Shown here: one piece after another, positions 53,130 through 63,262 of the stretch
How positions within the stretch are numbered: position 1 is the stretch's first letter
How the letters are laid out: each line of letters begins with the position of its first letter
Origin: Staphylococcus canis
GTDB lineage: Bacteria; Bacillota; Bacilli; Staphylococcales; Staphylococcaceae
Assembly: GCF_016238445.1 (NCBI RefSeq)
Contig: NZ_JABANU010000002.1
Coordinates: 62,001-126,000 of the forward strand
DNA length: 64,000 bases
Reading direction: 5' to 3'
Notes under the pieces: generated by a model
Told to the model about the DNA's origin: nothing
What the model saw: the letters and a program-made list of their open reading frames with translations, nothing else
Database searches by the model: none
Position numbers and translations under genes: made by a program

Positions 53130-56100
53130 TTATATTTCGTTTAATTCAGATTCAGTTAAATAAACATCCCGTGGTTTTGAGCCGTTCGCTCCCGAAATAT
53201 AACCAAGTTGTTCCAATTGATCAATAATTCGCGCAGCACGGTTATAACCTATTTGGAAATGTCTTTGAATTAGTGAGGTAGATATACTTTTTTCTTGAAC
53301 CATAAAAGCACATACATCATCAAATAATTCGTCTTTGACTGGCTCTTCTGTTTTCTTTAATAACTCTTTTTCTTGAAATAGATATTCAGGTTCTCGTTGT
53401 GATTTTATAAAATCAACAACGCTATCTATTTCTTCATCTGATACAAAAGTACCTTGTACACGGATAGGTTTATTCATTCCACCACCAAGGTATAGCATAT
53501 CTCCGTATCCTAATAAACGCTCTGCGCCACCACTATCAATAATCGTTCTTGAATCCACACTAGATGATACCATAAACGCAATTCTTGTAGGAATATTGGC
53601 TTTGATTAATCCAGTAATAACATTAACTGAAGGTCTTTGAGTCGCAACGAGCATATGAATGCCACAAGCTCTTGCTTTTTGAGCTATACGCGAAATTGAT
53701 TGTTCGACCTCTTGAGGAGCCATCATCATTAAATCGGCAAGCTCATCTATTACAATCACAATTTTAGGAATGCGTTCGTCATAATTTACTTTTTTATTAT
53801 AAGCCGAGATGTTACGAACATGTTTTTGTGCAAACATTTTGTATCGTTTTTCCATTTCATCTACAGCCCATTTTAAACTTTGTGTTGCAGCTTTAACATC
53901 TGTAATTACCGGTGCAACTAAGTGCGGTAAGTCATTATATGGTGCAAGTTCTACCATTTTCGGATCGATTAATAATAACTTTAATTCTTCAGGATGGTTA
54001 CGATAGAGCAAGGAAATTAAAATACTATTTATAGACACTGATTTCCCTGATCCTGTAGCACCTGCAATTAAAGCGTGCGGAGTTTTAGCGATATCCATAA
54101 GTAATGGTTCATTGTTAATGCGATTTCCCATTGCCACAGTCAATTTTGATTCAGCGTTTTTAAAAGCATCCGTTTCAAGAATCGATTTTAAATTAACTTT
54201 AGTTGGCGATTGATTTGGCACTTCTATCCCAACTAGACTGGTTCCAGGTATAGGGGCTTCAATACGGATATCCTTAGCTGCTAAAGCCATTTTAATATCG
54301 TCTTGAAGTGCTGTAATTCTTGACACCTTGACACCTTTCTCCACCGACAATTCAAATCTTGTAACACTTGGTCCCTCAATTACATTAACAACTTCTGCCG
54401 GTACATTGAAATAGTAAAAAGATTCATTTAGCTCTTCTTTTTTAGATTGAATCCATGCTTCATCGCGCTCTTGAATAATCGGATCTTCCAATAAGTCAAG
54501 ACTAGGTAATTTCAAGTTCGGACCACGACGTATTGCTGTCGATTGTTCACTATCAGTCCCCTTGCCTTGAATGACAGGTTTAGTAGCATGTTCTTGTTTT
54601 AAATGGTCATTCTCTAGATTAGCAGTTTGTATTTCTGTGTTTGTTTTAACTAATTGATCCTCAATATTTTCAAATTTTTCGTTTTGAGTTGATGTTGTTT
54701 GCGTTTCTACTTTTTGTGATGTTATTTTTTTTCCTTGATTTAGTCTTCTTTTATCTGATGGAGTCATCACAACATTGAATGGTTTACTCCCTCTTCGAAT
54801 TTTGCTTTTGCTTGTTGAGGATGGCTGTCTTTCTTCATTTAACTCATGATCATTTGATGAAACGTTAGTCCTATCATCTAAATCTCGATTTTCGTCGCCC
54901 TCCGTCTCACTGGATAAGTCAGGTTTAAGTAGTGGGACTGTAGTGTCACTATGCTTAGTTTCTGCTTCTACGGACTGTGAGTCATCATTGTAATGCTTAG
55001 TATGACTTTCAGATTGATGATTCTCTGGTAACAACTTAGGTGCTTCCAATTCTTTTGGTTGCGCTTCCTCATGTGGCTCATCTGATTTCGAATCTACTTC
55101 ATGCGTTGATTGTATCTGAGAGACGCTTTCAGTTGTTGCATTTGATGATACATCATTATTTTTAACTTCTAGTTGAGGAGGTTCAAATTCATTAGACTGT
55201 TGTACTTCGATATCTTGAACCGTGCTATTTTGAGCATCTTCTTTAGTATCATCCAATGCTTCACTTAACATATTATCTTTTTCTGCATGAGTAGTTACTG
55301 AAATTGAATCATTTTCATCATTTAACTCGTCTGTTTCTGACTCATCATGATCCTTAATCTCAGATAAATCTAATTCCTCATATTCGAAAGTATCATTTTG
55401 ACTATCTTCTTGATGAATTTCAGACGTGTCTAAATGAGATTCATTCGATTTCTCGATTGAATCGTGTTCAACGTCTATTTCTTCTTTTTTATCTTCATCA
55501 CCTAAAAGGTATTTAGCTTGATTGGCATACATATCATTCATCGCTTTTTCGATGTCTGAGTGTTCACCATTTTCTTTTAACGCTCTTTCTTTTTCAAGTG
55601 CAGCTTTAAATCGTTTCTTTTGTAACACTTTTTTCTCACGTTCACGTCTAATTTCTTCAACTATTTGAGAAGCATATACATTTTCAATATTAATTGTATT
55701 ATCCTTTTTTGAATAATTTGGCGTTTTCGGCCTATATGTATGCTTAGTGGCATGACGATTAGTTTGTTGATTTTGATTATCTCGTTGTGTTTGTCCATGT
55801 TGACGTCTAGTGCCTGGAGGTTGATTCAAGCCACTATTAGCAAATGCTTTCGGTTCTTTAGTACCGAAGATAGCTGAAGGAACTTCACTTGCTTTAAACG
55901 CTTTATGATGATATGTCGGCTTAATGTCTTGAAAATGTTGTCTTCGTTTTGCTTTACTGTCATGATTTGAATAATTGTAATGACTAGAGCTTTGAGATTT
56001 TAATTTTTGATTAACATTTTGTTTTTCATGATACAAGCGTGAAGATTTTTGAATCGCATTTCTACTATTACGATGACGTCTTTCTCCTCTTTCAAATGAG

Positions 56101-56369
56101 TAAGATGGCTTTATTTGTTTTTGTATTGTCTCATGATTCTGTTGATTTTGTGTCTCATTTATTTTAGAACTGTTATGAAGAGAAGATGTTTCGTCATGCA
56201 TGTCAATGGGAAAACGAAACTTCCCTCTTGGTCTTTCATAAACATCGTTTGATTGCGGAACGAGTCGCTCCCGATGTTGATCATCTGAATGGTGTGAAAG
56301 ATAATCAGATGGATGCTTTTCTCTATCCTCTTGATTATCTTCACCAAATAAGTGACTAAACCAACTCAT
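53130..56369 (-). CDS. FtsK/SpoIIIE-family DNA translocase (SftA-like)
   Basis: A hexameric ATP-driven DNA pump that clears chromosome from the closing septum. The C-terminal motor (about 620-1000) has Walker [11 protein letters not shown] near 770 and Walker [14 protein letters not shown]; a gamma winged helix (about 1015-1075, [20 protein letters not shown]) would read KOPS/SRS-like polar sequences. No membrane helices are visible: residues 1-600 are highly charged, Asp/Glu/Asn/Gln-rich and probably disordered. This soluble layout and the place upstream of murC match B. subtilis SftA (YtpT). Length 1079 is long because of the linker. Confidence 0.93.
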   Translation of the reverse strand: MSWFSHLFGEDNQEDREKHPSDYLSHHSDDQHRERLVPQSNDVYERPRGKFRFPIDMHDETSSLHNSSKINETQNQQNHETIQKQIKPSYSFERGERRHRNSRNAIQKSSRLYHEKQNVNQKLKSQSSSHYNYSNHDSKAKRRQHFQDIKPTYHHKAFKASEVPSAIFGTKEPKAFANSGLNQPPGTRRQHGQTQRDNQNQQTNRHATKHTYRPKTPNYSKKDNTINIENVYASQIVEEIRREREKKVLQKKRFKAALEKERALKENGEHSDIEKAMNDMYANQAKYLLGDEDKKEEIDVEHDSIEKSNESHLDTSEIHQEDSQNDTFEYEELDLSEIKDHDESETDELNDENDSISVTTHAEKDNMLSEALDDTKEDAQNSTVQDIEVQQSNEFEPPQLEVKNNDVSSNATTESVSQIQSTHEVDSKSDEPHEEAQPKELEAPKLLPENHQSESHTKHYNDDSQSVEAETKHSDTTVPLLKPDLSSETEGDENRDLDDRTNVSSNDHELNEERQPSSTSKSKIRRGSKPFNVVMTPSDKRRLNQGKKITSQKVETQTTSTQNEKFENIEDQLVKTNTEIQTANLENDHLKQEHATKPVIQGKGTDSEQSTAIRRGPNLKLPSLDLLEDPIIQERDEAWIQSKKEELNESFYYFNVPAEVVNVIEGPSVTRFELSVEKGVKVSRITALQDDIKMALAAKDIRIEAPIPGTSLVGIEVPNQSPTKVNLKSILETDAFKNAESKLTVAMGNRINNEPLLMDIAKTPHALIAGATGSGKSVSINSILISLLYRNHPEELKLLLIDPKMVELAPYNDLPHLVAPVITDVKAATQSLKWAVDEMEKRYKMFAQKHVRNISAYNKKVNYDERIPKIVIVIDELADLMMMAPQEVEQSISRIAQKARACGIHMLVATQRPSVNVITGLIKANIPTRIAFMVSSSVDSRTIIDSGGAERLLGYGDMLYLGGGMNKPIRVQGTFVSDEEIDSVVDFIKSQREPEYLFQEKELLKKTEEPVKDELFDDVCAFMVQEKSISTSLIQRHFQIGYNRAARIIDQLEQLGYISGANGSKPRDVYLTESELNEI

Positions 56370-56386
56370 TAAAACACACCCTTCCC

Positions 56387-56986
56387 TTACTCATCAAAAA
56401 ATGGCTGACCTACTTCATATTCATCGTTTAAAACCATGATTCCTTTTTCTTTTGGCGCATTCGGTAAGTCTAACTCTTTCATAGAACAAACCATACCGTG
56501 TGAAGGTACACCACGTAATTCAGCGTCTTTAATAATCATTCCACTAGGCATTACAGCTCCAACTTTTGCAACAACTACTTTTTGCCCGGCTTCGATATTT
56601 GGCGCACCACACACTATTTGTAATGTTTCACTACCTACATCTATTTGAGTAATACTTAATTTATCAGCATTTGGATGTTTCTCTTTACTTTCAACATAAC
56701 CTACTACAAATTTTGGTGAAAAATCAACCTCTAATTGATAACCACTGTCTTGTTTATCTAGCATAGATTGGATTTCATTTGCTATCGTTTTTGTAACTTT
56801 AATTAGACCTTGACCTTCTAAATTTATATACTGAGATGCGTTAAATAAATTTAAGCCAACAACTTCATCGTCTTGCTTAATTAACACAACATCTCCTTTT
56901 TTATCGTAGGAGAATGGCCCTTCAACGGTTTTGATTTGTACAAAAGCTACATCTCCAACACCTTTTGGATTATAAAATAAATTCAT
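56387..56986 (-). CDS. ytpR: tRNA-binding domain protein YtpR
   Basis: A 199-residue protein beginning MNLFYNPKGVGDVAF. The C-terminal EMAP/Trbp111-type OB fold (about 90-199) resembles the N-terminal domain of phenylalanyl-tRNA synthetase beta: VGYVESKEKHPNADKLSITQID, VCGAPNIEAGQKVVVA, GVPSHGMVCSMKEL. ATG 56986 has AGGAG upstream; the frame opens ten codons earlier. Function unknown; binding of tRNA is inferred from the fold. In a ytpQ-ytpR-translocase-murC cluster. Confidence 0.9.
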   Translation of the reverse strand: MNLFYNPKGVGDVAFVQIKTVEGPFSYDKKGDVVLIKQDDEVVGLNLFNASQYINLEGQGLIKVTKTIANEIQSMLDKQDSGYQLEVDFSPKFVVGYVESKEKHPNADKLSITQIDVGSETLQIVCGAPNIEAGQKVVVAKVGAVMPSGMIIKDAELRGVPSHGMVCSMKELDLPNAPKEKGIMVLNDEYEVGQPFFDE

Positions 56987-56993
56987 TAATGCT

Positions 56994-57857
56994 CTACTCC
57001 TTATGATTATTTTCATCTTTTACTGCACGTAAATGTTGGACAACATTAGGTGCGTTTTTATCTTTTGCTTTATTATTCTTACCTAAAATAAAAATAGGTT
57101 CAAAATGATCGTTCGCATAACTTAATGATAATGAAGTAATAGGTACTAATCCATTTGTGAAGAATTCCATAGTAATATGTGCCATAACATCGTAACCTGT
57201 TTTATTTCTGATATCAGCAATCAACAATACATCTTGATGTGGCACTCCTACCAACATTTCACCTTCACATTTTTCTTCGAATTCTCTCATTAATGTACGA
57301 TTTAAAATACGACTTGCATCATAGCCATCATTCGTATTTATAAAATAAAATAGATTTCCTTTTACTTCATCAGTTGTATATGCATTGTTTAATTTTCTCA
57401 AATTAAACATTGCCATTTCTTTAATTTGCTGATGACTCATATTTAGCTCTTCTAATAATTTTTCATCTATTAAACGATAAGATTTTTCCAAATCTAATGC
57501 GTAATATACACGTGTTTCCGCAGTATGTTCATCCGTTACGAATTGGTGCCCTTCCTTTGTTTTAAGGGGGAAACTCGTCGCTCTTATTACTGGGAAAACT
57601 TGTATTTGATCTAAAAACTTATGTGATTCATCTTGCATTTGATGAATGGATTCAGTAATGTAATAAAGTATTTCGTCAATAATTTGAGTTTGTCCTTTAT
57701 TATATTTAGCGACAACTGGTGAAAGCTTAATAGTAACACCTTTTTTATTGTCTTTACGATATACTCTTAAAGATTCTTTATCACGATTAAATTGGAATTG
57801 CACGTCTAAATCTTTTAATCGTGATTTTAATAAATCTCTCATTTTAAAGATATTCAT
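56994..57857 (-). CDS. ytpQ: DUF1444 / UPF0354 protein YtpQ
   Basis: A 287-residue conserved Firmicute protein of unknown function. Visible blocks: [23 protein letters not shown] cut to the family N-terminal region, [16 protein letters not shown], and [16 protein letters not shown]. No membrane segment or catalytic motif recognised. ATG follows AGGAGTG. The ATG lies upstream of ytpR with a 7-base gap, so the two are cotranscribed. Confidence 0.88.
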   Translation of the reverse strand: MNIFKMRDLLKSRLKDLDVQFQFNRDKESLRVYRKDNKKGVTIKLSPVVAKYNKGQTQIIDEILYYITESIHQMQDESHKFLDQIQVFPVIRATSFPLKTKEGHQFVTDEHTAETRVYYALDLEKSYRLIDEKLLEELNMSHQQIKEMAMFNLRKLNNAYTTDEVKGNLFYFINTNDGYDASRILNRTLMREFEEKCEGEMLVGVPHQDVLLIADIRNKTGYDVMAHITMEFFTNGLVPITSLSLSYANDHFEPIFILGKNNKAKDKNAPNVVQHLRAVKDENNHKE

Positions 57858-57903
57858 CTTTTCACTCCTATAATCGTGCCTTTTATTAGTTTACAATAAA
57901 TAT

Positions 57904-57938
57904 GCCCTTAGGACTAGAGAAAACAATGTCCTAAGGGC
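57904..57938 (-). terminator. Hairpin after ytpP
   Basis: Perfect 11-bp stem GCCCTTAGGAC/GTCCTAAGGGC with a 13-base loop, just past the ytpP stop. The T run is weak on the minus strand. Confidence 0.7.
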
Positions 57939-57945
57939 TAAATTT

Positions 57946-58257
57946 TTATGCAAACTGACTAATAAATTGATTTATTTGTTCAATTGATTTTCTCTCTTTA
58001 CCAATATAATCTCCTACACGCTCATTGTTTTTATAAACAAGAAAGCTTGGTATCCCCATAACGCCTTCTTCAATTGCTAAATCTATAAATTCATCACGAT
58101 CAACTGAGATAAATTCAAATTGAGTGAATTTATCTTCCACCTCGGGTAAATCCGGCTCAATCACACGACAATCTGGACACCAGTTCGCAGAGAAAACAAA
58201 GATTGTATTTCCTTTTTTTAATTCTTGATATTGTTGAATTGATTCTAGTTTTTTCAT
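57946..58257 (-). CDS. ytpP: Thioredoxin-like protein YtpP
   Basis: A 103-residue thioredoxin-fold protein with the redox motif WCPDC (Cys27, Cys30) in place of WCGPC and the cis-Pro in GIPSFLVY. A disulfide reductase of unknown partner; the WCPDC motif is typical of the YtpP/TlpA-less cytosolic group. ATG 58257 has GAAGGTG upstream; the GTG three codons earlier was rejected. It follows ytoP by 14 bases. Confidence 0.9.
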   Translation of the reverse strand: MKKLESIQQYQELKKGNTIFVFSANWCPDCRVIEPDLPEVEDKFTQFEFISVDRDEFIDLAIEEGVMGIPSFLVYKNNERVGDYIGKERKSIEQINQFISQFA

Positions 58258-58271
58258 TCTAAACACCTTCT

Positions 58272-59339
58272 TTAACTGTATTGTAACGTTTTAATTGTTT
58301 CATCATCAAGTGCTTTGATTGATGCATATAACCACGCTTTTGCTTGATTGTAATCACGAATATCAAACACTGCATCAGAACTATGAATATATCGTGCACA
58401 AACCCCGATAACCGCTGTAGGAACACCAATATTAGATTTATGGATTACACCACCGTCTGTTCCACCAGGAGAAATATAATGTTGATACTTAATATGATTT
58501 TTCGAAGCTATATCTGTTAAAAATGTCTTAAATGAAGGTTTTAAGAGCATCGTGCCATCCTTAATACGTAATAATGCTCCTTCTCCCAATACTCCAGATA
58601 AACCTTGTCTTCCATTCATATCATTTGCTGGTGAACAATCTACAACAAAAGCAATATCCGGATTTACTAGTCGACTAGCAACCTCAGCTCCTCTTAACCC
58701 TACTTCTTCTTGCACATTCGCGCCGACATATAAGTCAAAATCCAGATTTTCATCTTTCAATTTTTCTAAAATTTCTAATGCGATTAGACAACCATAGCGA
58801 TTATCCCATGCCTTAGAAGCAAATCGATGCTCAGATAATTGTAATAATTCAGTGTGTGGTACTATAGGATCACCAATTTGAATACCTCTCTCAAATACTT
58901 CATCTTTATTTTCAGCACCTACATCTAAAAGTAATGATTCAATTTTAGGTTGTGCTTCTTGTCCAGATCTAAAGTGCTTAGGAATATTTGCTACAACACC
59001 TATAATTTCTTCATTATTAGAAGTAAGTATTTTTAGCCTTTGACCTTGCCAAATATCATTCGCTACACCACCTAGTGCCGTAAATTTTATGAAACCATAT
59101 TGTGTCACTTCAGTCACTAAAAATCCGATCTCATCCATATGCGCAGATACCATAATACGTTTAGCATTAGAATTACCACTTTTTTTAATCCCATAAAAAC
59201 CGCCCATCCGGTCATCAATAAATTCATCTACAAATGGACGCATTTCTTGTTTTAAATACTGACGCACTTGATGTTCAAAATTTGGTGCACCATGTAATTC
59301 TGTAAGTGTTTTCATTCTTTCAATCGTTTTTTGAGACAT
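58272..59339 (-). CDS. ytoP: M42 family aminopeptidase YtoP
   Basis: A dinuclear zinc aminopeptidase of the glutamyl/deblocking type that forms tetrahedral complexes. 355 residues. Metal ligands and catalytic acids are seen in VSAHMDEIGF (His), AWDNRYG (Asp), NVQEEVGLRGA (Glu pair), VVDCSPAND (Asp) and ARYIHSSDAVFD (His). Cytoplasmic. Paired with ytpP as in Bacillus. Confidence 0.93.
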   Translation of the reverse strand: MSQKTIERMKTLTELHGAPNFEHQVRQYLKQEMRPFVDEFIDDRMGGFYGIKKSGNSNAKRIMVSAHMDEIGFLVTEVTQYGFIKFTALGGVANDIWQGQRLKILTSNNEEIIGVVANIPKHFRSGQEAQPKIESLLLDVGAENKDEVFERGIQIGDPIVPHTELLQLSEHRFASKAWDNRYGCLIALEILEKLKDENLDFDLYVGANVQEEVGLRGAEVASRLVNPDIAFVVDCSPANDMNGRQGLSGVLGEGALLRIKDGTMLLKPSFKTFLTDIASKNHIKYQHYISPGGTDGGVIHKSNIGVPTAVIGVCARYIHSSDAVFDIRDYNQAKAWLYASIKALDDETIKTLQYS

Positions 59340-59431
59340 AATTCCACTCCTATTTCAATAGTTCTATATGATTTAGTATATCATGATGGATATGGTAAAC
59401 TATGGATAAGCTTTCAATGGAGGCGATAGCT

Positions 59432-59749
59432 ATGTTTACAAAGAAAGATTGGCCATTACTCATTCCTGTGGCAATCGGTACTGCATTAGCAAGCAGTTAT
59501 TTTTACGTTTTAAATCGAAATAAAAGTCAATATTATCCTGCAGACAAAATTATTGACTCAGTACGCAGTTATTTTAAGGATGTAACAGGATCTTACATTC
59601 TTTATGAACCTACTATTTATCAAAAGTTCGGAATTGAATATGAGGTTTACAAAGGCGGAGTCAGTGCTGAACGTAATGGCAAAGTCTATAACTATGAGTT
59701 TATAGCAGATGCCTATAATGGCCAGGTTATTGATATTTATGAAATTTAA
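59432..59749 (+). CDS. Small PepSY-like membrane-anchored protein
   Basis: A 105-residue protein. One N-terminal membrane helix (about 7-23, WPLLIPVAIGTALASSYFYV) precedes a compact extracytoplasmic domain resembling PepSY (VRSYFKDVTGSYI...; FIADAYNGQVIDIYEI). ATG 59432 has GGAGG upstream; a frame opening ten codons earlier was rejected. Function not established; PepSY domains are often protease inhibitors. Divergent from ytoP. Confidence 0.82.
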   Translation: MFTKKDWPLLIPVAIGTALASSYFYVLNRNKSQYYPADKIIDSVRSYFKDVTGSYILYEPTIYQKFGIEYEVYKGGVSAERNGKVYNYEFIADAYNGQVIDIYEI

Positions 59750-59768
59750 TATTTTGTCAATGTTACAG

Positions 59769-59817
59769 AAAAAGATGCTTCGAATAGAGCTTGTTAGCAA
59801 TTGAAGCATCTTTTTTA
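59769..59817. terminator. Bidirectional terminator
   Basis: AAAAGATGCTTC pairs with GAAGCATCTTTT around a 20-base loop; TTTTTT on the plus strand and T5 on the minus strand. Confidence 0.9.
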
Positions 59818-59831
59818 TGAAAAAAGCGCCC

Positions 59832-60653
59832 CTAACGCTCAATTACATTTTGTACACTTTTGAAATCATTCGAGAATTGAGCAGCGAGATAATTGACATC
59901 ATGATAAAATAAGAACCAATAATCATTCATAATATAATATCGTGTTCGTCTCTCTTTCTCTCTAATTGATTGCATTGGATAGTCATCATATGCTGAAACC
60001 CATAAAGGATTGACATGTGCAGTTGTTGAGAGGATATCTGCCATGTGAACTGCTTTTTCACCCTCACTTTTTATTTCTATGATACTATGTCCATAACTGT
60101 GTCCACCTGTATGCTTCATTACAATTCCTGGGTATGGTTCAATTTCTTTTTCAAATAAAATCATTTTATCTTCAAAAGTACCTTGATTGTGTTGCCAATA
60201 CGTTGCTTTACTTCTAATATTTGGCGCTTTAAATTCATGATATTCATCTTGTTGAATGTAATGATAAGCATTTCGGAATATTGCTTGGCCATTTTCATCT
60301 GTAAGTCCTGTCGCATGATCAAAATGCATGTGTGTCATTAATACCATATCTATATCATTAACTGTTAAATCAAAGCGCTTTAACGATTCCTCGATTTTTG
60401 ATTCTTCTTTCACACCATAATTACGAAGTTGTTTATCAGTCAACTTCCCATTTCCTATTCCTGCATCGATTAGTATATTCACTTTTGTAGTTCTAATTAA
60501 TATTGGATGTGTTACAAGCGGAACCTGATTTTTGGAATTTACAGGGTACTTTTTCTCCCATAGTGGTTTTGGAACAACACCAAATATCGCTCCGCCATCC
60601 ATATGTGTATATCCACCATTAAGTGCATCAATTTGAAATTGTCCTATTTTCAA
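59832..60653 (-). CDS. ytnP: Metallo-beta-lactamase-fold lactonase-like YtnP
   Basis: A 273-residue MBL-fold protein with the metal motif THMHFDHATG and further ligands in HTGGHSYGH and HMADILSTTAH. Close to YtnP/AiiA-type quorum-quenching lactonases; the substrate is not known. I chose the TTG at 60653 because GAGGGG lies 6 bases upstream; an upstream GTG extension to 60695 passes through that site. It lies between trmB and a convergent PepSY gene. Confidence 0.88.
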   Translation of the reverse strand: MKIGQFQIDALNGGYTHMDGGAIFGVVPKPLWEKKYPVNSKNQVPLVTHPILIRTTKVNILIDAGIGNGKLTDKQLRNYGVKEESKIEESLKRFDLTVNDIDMVLMTHMHFDHATGLTDENGQAIFRNAYHYIQQDEYHEFKAPNIRSKATYWQHNQGTFEDKMILFEKEIEPYPGIVMKHTGGHSYGHSIIEIKSEGEKAVHMADILSTTAHVNPLWVSAYDDYPMQSIREKERRTRYYIMNDYWFLFYHDVNYLAAQFSNDFKSVQNVIER

Positions 60654-60722
60654 TGTAATCCCCTCTTTTAAATAAATTAAAAAGACATCACTCACACGGA
60701 GTCATGTCTTAATTATCTAGAT

Positions 60723-61388
60723 TCAAATATGTGTGGTGTCAGAGTGCATTGATTTATGAAATTTAGCTTCCATCTTATAAATTCGAGAACCTTTTTCAGA
60801 AAACTTATATTCATATTCTGTTGGAATATTATCTCCCTCATCTTCTTCATGTAAATTGAGATTGATTTGTGTAAAAAACATTCCATATTGAGACATGCTT
60901 TCTAAACTATATGCAAAAAGACCTCTGTTATCCGTTTTAAAGTGAATATCACCGTCTTCAATTAAAATGTGCTGATAAATTTCTAAAAACGTATGATAAG
61001 TTAGTCTCCGTTTAGCATGTCGTTTTTTTGGCCAAGGGTCAGAAAAGTTAAGATATATCCTTTCTATTTCATGTGCTTTAAAATAATCCGTTAAAATAAT
61101 CGCATCATTACATAACAGTTTTATATTAGTAAGATTTTGGTCCAATACTTTGTCTAGAACACGAATCATTACATTTTTATCACGTTCTATTGCGATATAG
61201 TTCACTTGAGGGTTTTTAGAAGCTAATGTTGTGATAAACTTACCCATTCCAGAACCTACCTCAATATGGATAGGGTTATCATTATCGAACCACTCACGTA
61301 CCGCTTTAGCATGAGTAGCATCTAAGTCAACAACATCTGGATGTTCACGCAAATAATCTTCAGCCCAAGGTTTATTTCTCATTCTCAT
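60723..61388 (-). CDS. trmB: tRNA (guanine-N7-)-methyltransferase
   Basis: Methylates G46 in the variable loop of tRNA with SAM. 221 residues. SAM motif [10 protein letters not shown] near 44-53 and the substrate motif [18 protein letters not shown] near 115 are diagnostic. ATG follows AAGGAG. It is 13 bases after ytmP, in the ytmP-trmB order of Bacillus. Confidence 0.96.
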   Translation of the reverse strand: MRMRNKPWAEDYLREHPDVVDLDATHAKAVREWFDNDNPIHIEVGSGMGKFITTLASKNPQVNYIAIERDKNVMIRVLDKVLDQNLTNIKLLCNDAIILTDYFKAHEIERIYLNFSDPWPKKRHAKRRLTYHTFLEIYQHILIEDGDIHFKTDNRGLFAYSLESMSQYGMFFTQINLNLHEEDEGDNIPTEYEYKFSEKGSRIYKMEAKFHKSMHSDTTHI

Positions 61389-61401
61389 ATTTTAATACTC
61401 C

Positions 61402-62193
61402 TTAAATGAATACGTTACGATTCATTACATCATTTAAAAATTCAAGCCATGTATTCATATCTTTATATCGCTTGTGCTCTTCGCTCCATTGCACCATACC
61501 AATAGACTGAATCACTACATACCATTTCATACGCCGCTTCAAATTCATAGTTTCCTTAACTTCATAAGTATCAAACCATGAAGACCACATGCTTTCAGGG
61601 ACATAATTATATAACAACATGCCAATATCAATAGCAGGATCTGCTATCATTGCCCCTTCCCAATCAACAAGATACAGTTCATCTTTATCAGATAGCAACC
61701 AATTGTTGTGATTAACATCCCCATGCACTACAGTGTAAAACCTAGGATCATATTCTGGAACATGTTCTTCTAAATAAATAAGAGCTTTTCGAATAATGTG
61801 GTGCGTCATTACTTCTCTAGATAACGCAGTATTAATCTTTTTAAGCATAATCTGAGGTGTTATAGGTTCCATTTCCATACGTTTCAGCATCGTTAGTAAT
61901 GGACGTGAGGTGTGAATTTTTTTCAAGAGTAGTGTGACCCGGTCTTGACTCATTTCTGACACATTGAGTTCCCGTCCATTTTTCCAATGTTGCGCTGTAA
62001 CCACTTCACCTGTTTCAATTCTTTTGGTCCAAACAAGTTTAGGTACGATACCTTCTGCTGACAATGCTGCTATGAACGGATTAGAATTGCGCTTTAAAAA
62101 TAACTTTTGACCATCTTGTTCTGCCATATAAGCCTCTCCAGACGCGCCTCCTGCAGAGTCAAGTGTCCAACCTAGTTGATAAAATTGTTCCAC
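61402..62193 (-). CDS. ytmP: Phosphotransferase family protein YtmP
   Basis: A 263-residue kinase-like protein of the aminoglycoside phosphotransferase/choline kinase family. The catalytic loop is VVHGDVNHNNWLL (Asp near 160) and the metal site LVDWEGAMIADP. The small molecule it phosphorylates is unknown; antibiotic resistance is not implied. The start is a GTG with GAGGTG 8 bases upstream. Confidence 0.88.
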   Translation of the reverse strand: MEQFYQLGWTLDSAGGASGEAYMAEQDGQKLFLKRNSNPFIAALSAEGIVPKLVWTKRIETGEVVTAQHWKNGRELNVSEMSQDRVTLLLKKIHTSRPLLTMLKRMEMEPITPQIMLKKINTALSREVMTHHIIRKALIYLEEHVPEYDPRFYTVVHGDVNHNNWLLSDKDELYLVDWEGAMIADPAIDIGMLLYNYVPESMWSSWFDTYEVKETMNLKRRMKWYVVIQSIGMVQWSEEHKRYKDMNTWLEFLNDVMNRNVFI

Positions 62194-62218
62194 ACCGTAT
62201 TCACCTCACTTCCAAATA

Positions 62219-62248
62219 GAAAAGGCTCATGAAAATAATTCAAGAGCC
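62219..62248 (-). terminator. Intrinsic terminator between dat and ytmP
   Basis: GGCTCATGAA (62224-62233) pairs with TTCAAGAGCC (62239-62248) with one mismatch; TTTTC follows on the minus strand, 26 bases before the ytmP start. Confidence 0.75.
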
Positions 62249-62307
62249 ATATTTACATCATCCATTATTACAAAAATATACGTACGTACAATTATCACTC
62301 AATAAAG

Positions 62308-62336
62308 ATTTTATAATTAAAATGGTTTTTTTTCAA
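62308..62336 (-). promoter_or_regulatory. Candidate promoter upstream of ytmP
   Basis: Minus strand TTGAAA (62331-62336), 17-base spacer, TAAAAT (62308-62313). The terminator at 62219-62248 lies between it and ytmP, so either read-through or an attenuated leader is implied. Confidence 0.35.
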
Positions 62337-62411
62337 CCAATAATGGAACACAATTTGTGACTTTTTACTTTATTAAAAACACAAAATCGTCATACATTTT
62401 TCATAATCCTG

Positions 62412-63260
62412 TTATTCAGAATGTGAATTGATATATTTTTCAAATCCTTTTTGAAGTTGGCGCGTTACTTTTCCAACGATTTCTTCATTTATAGCTTCCC
62501 CATCTACTTTAATTATCGGCATAATTTCTACAGATGTACTTGAGATAAAAACTTCATCCGCCTGTTTTAAGAAATCAACAGAAACAGCTTCCTCTTTAAA
62601 TGGTATATTTTCATCTTCACAAATCCACTGAATGACACGACGCGTAATCCCGTTCAATATCAGATTGTTCGTCGGATGTGTATAAATCGTTCCATCTTTT
62701 ACTGCATATACATTGCTCGATGACCCTTCTGTAACAGTCCCATCTCGATGTTGAATCGCTTCACTCGCATTATACTTTGTAGCATATTCTTTTGCTAATA
62801 CGTTACCAAGTAAGTTTAAGCTTTTGATATCACATCTTAACCAGCGAATATCTTCAGTTGTTACTGCTGAAACACCCTCTTGTAATGATTTGAACGGGCG
62901 ATCATATGAACGCGTAAAAGCTGTTAATACAGGCTCTACAGGAGGAGTTGGAAAAGCATGGTCGCGCGGTGCTGCTCCTCTTGTGACTTGTAAATAAATA
63001 CCCCCATTAGTCACTTGATTCGTTGCTGCTAATTCTTTAACCAGTTTAATTAAATCATCAATTGAATACTTGAGATCTAAACCAATCTCAGTTGCACTAC
63101 GTAATAATCTTTCGAAATGCTCCCGGACTGTAAATAACTGTCCATCATAAATTCGAATATATTCATATATACCATCACCAAAGTTGTAACCTCTATCATT
63201 GTATGCGACTTCAGCATCTTGCTCTTCAACTAATCTTTCATTAATTAAAACTTTTCTCAT
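62412..63260 (-). CDS. dat: D-alanine aminotransferase
   Basis: PLP class IV enzyme that interconverts D-alanine and D-glutamate for cell-wall peptides. About 282 residues. [17 protein letters not shown], the PLP Lys in [17 protein letters not shown] near 145 and [10 protein letters not shown] are diagnostic. I chose ATG 63260 because GGGGG is 7 bases upstream; two earlier in-frame starts (63266, 63278) overlap that site. It starts 2 bases after the pepV stop, so the two are translationally coupled. Confidence 0.95.
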   Translation of the reverse strand: MRKVLINERLVEEQDAEVAYNDRGYNFGDGIYEYIRIYDGQLFTVREHFERLLRSATEIGLDLKYSIDDLIKLVKELAATNQVTNGGIYLQVTRGAAPRDHAFPTPPVEPVLTAFTRSYDRPFKSLQEGVSAVTTEDIRWLRCDIKSLNLLGNVLAKEYATKYNASEAIQHRDGTVTEGSSSNVYAVKDGTIYTHPTNNLILNGITRRVIQWICEDENIPFKEEAVSVDFLKQADEVFISSTSVEIMPIIKVDGEAINEEIVGKVTRQLQKGFEKYINSHSE

Positions 63261-63262
63261 AC

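Noticed and set aside
62278-62288. Palindrome TACGTACGTA
   Set aside because: Short simple palindrome in AT-rich spacer, not positioned at a promoter or repeated elsewhere in the window.
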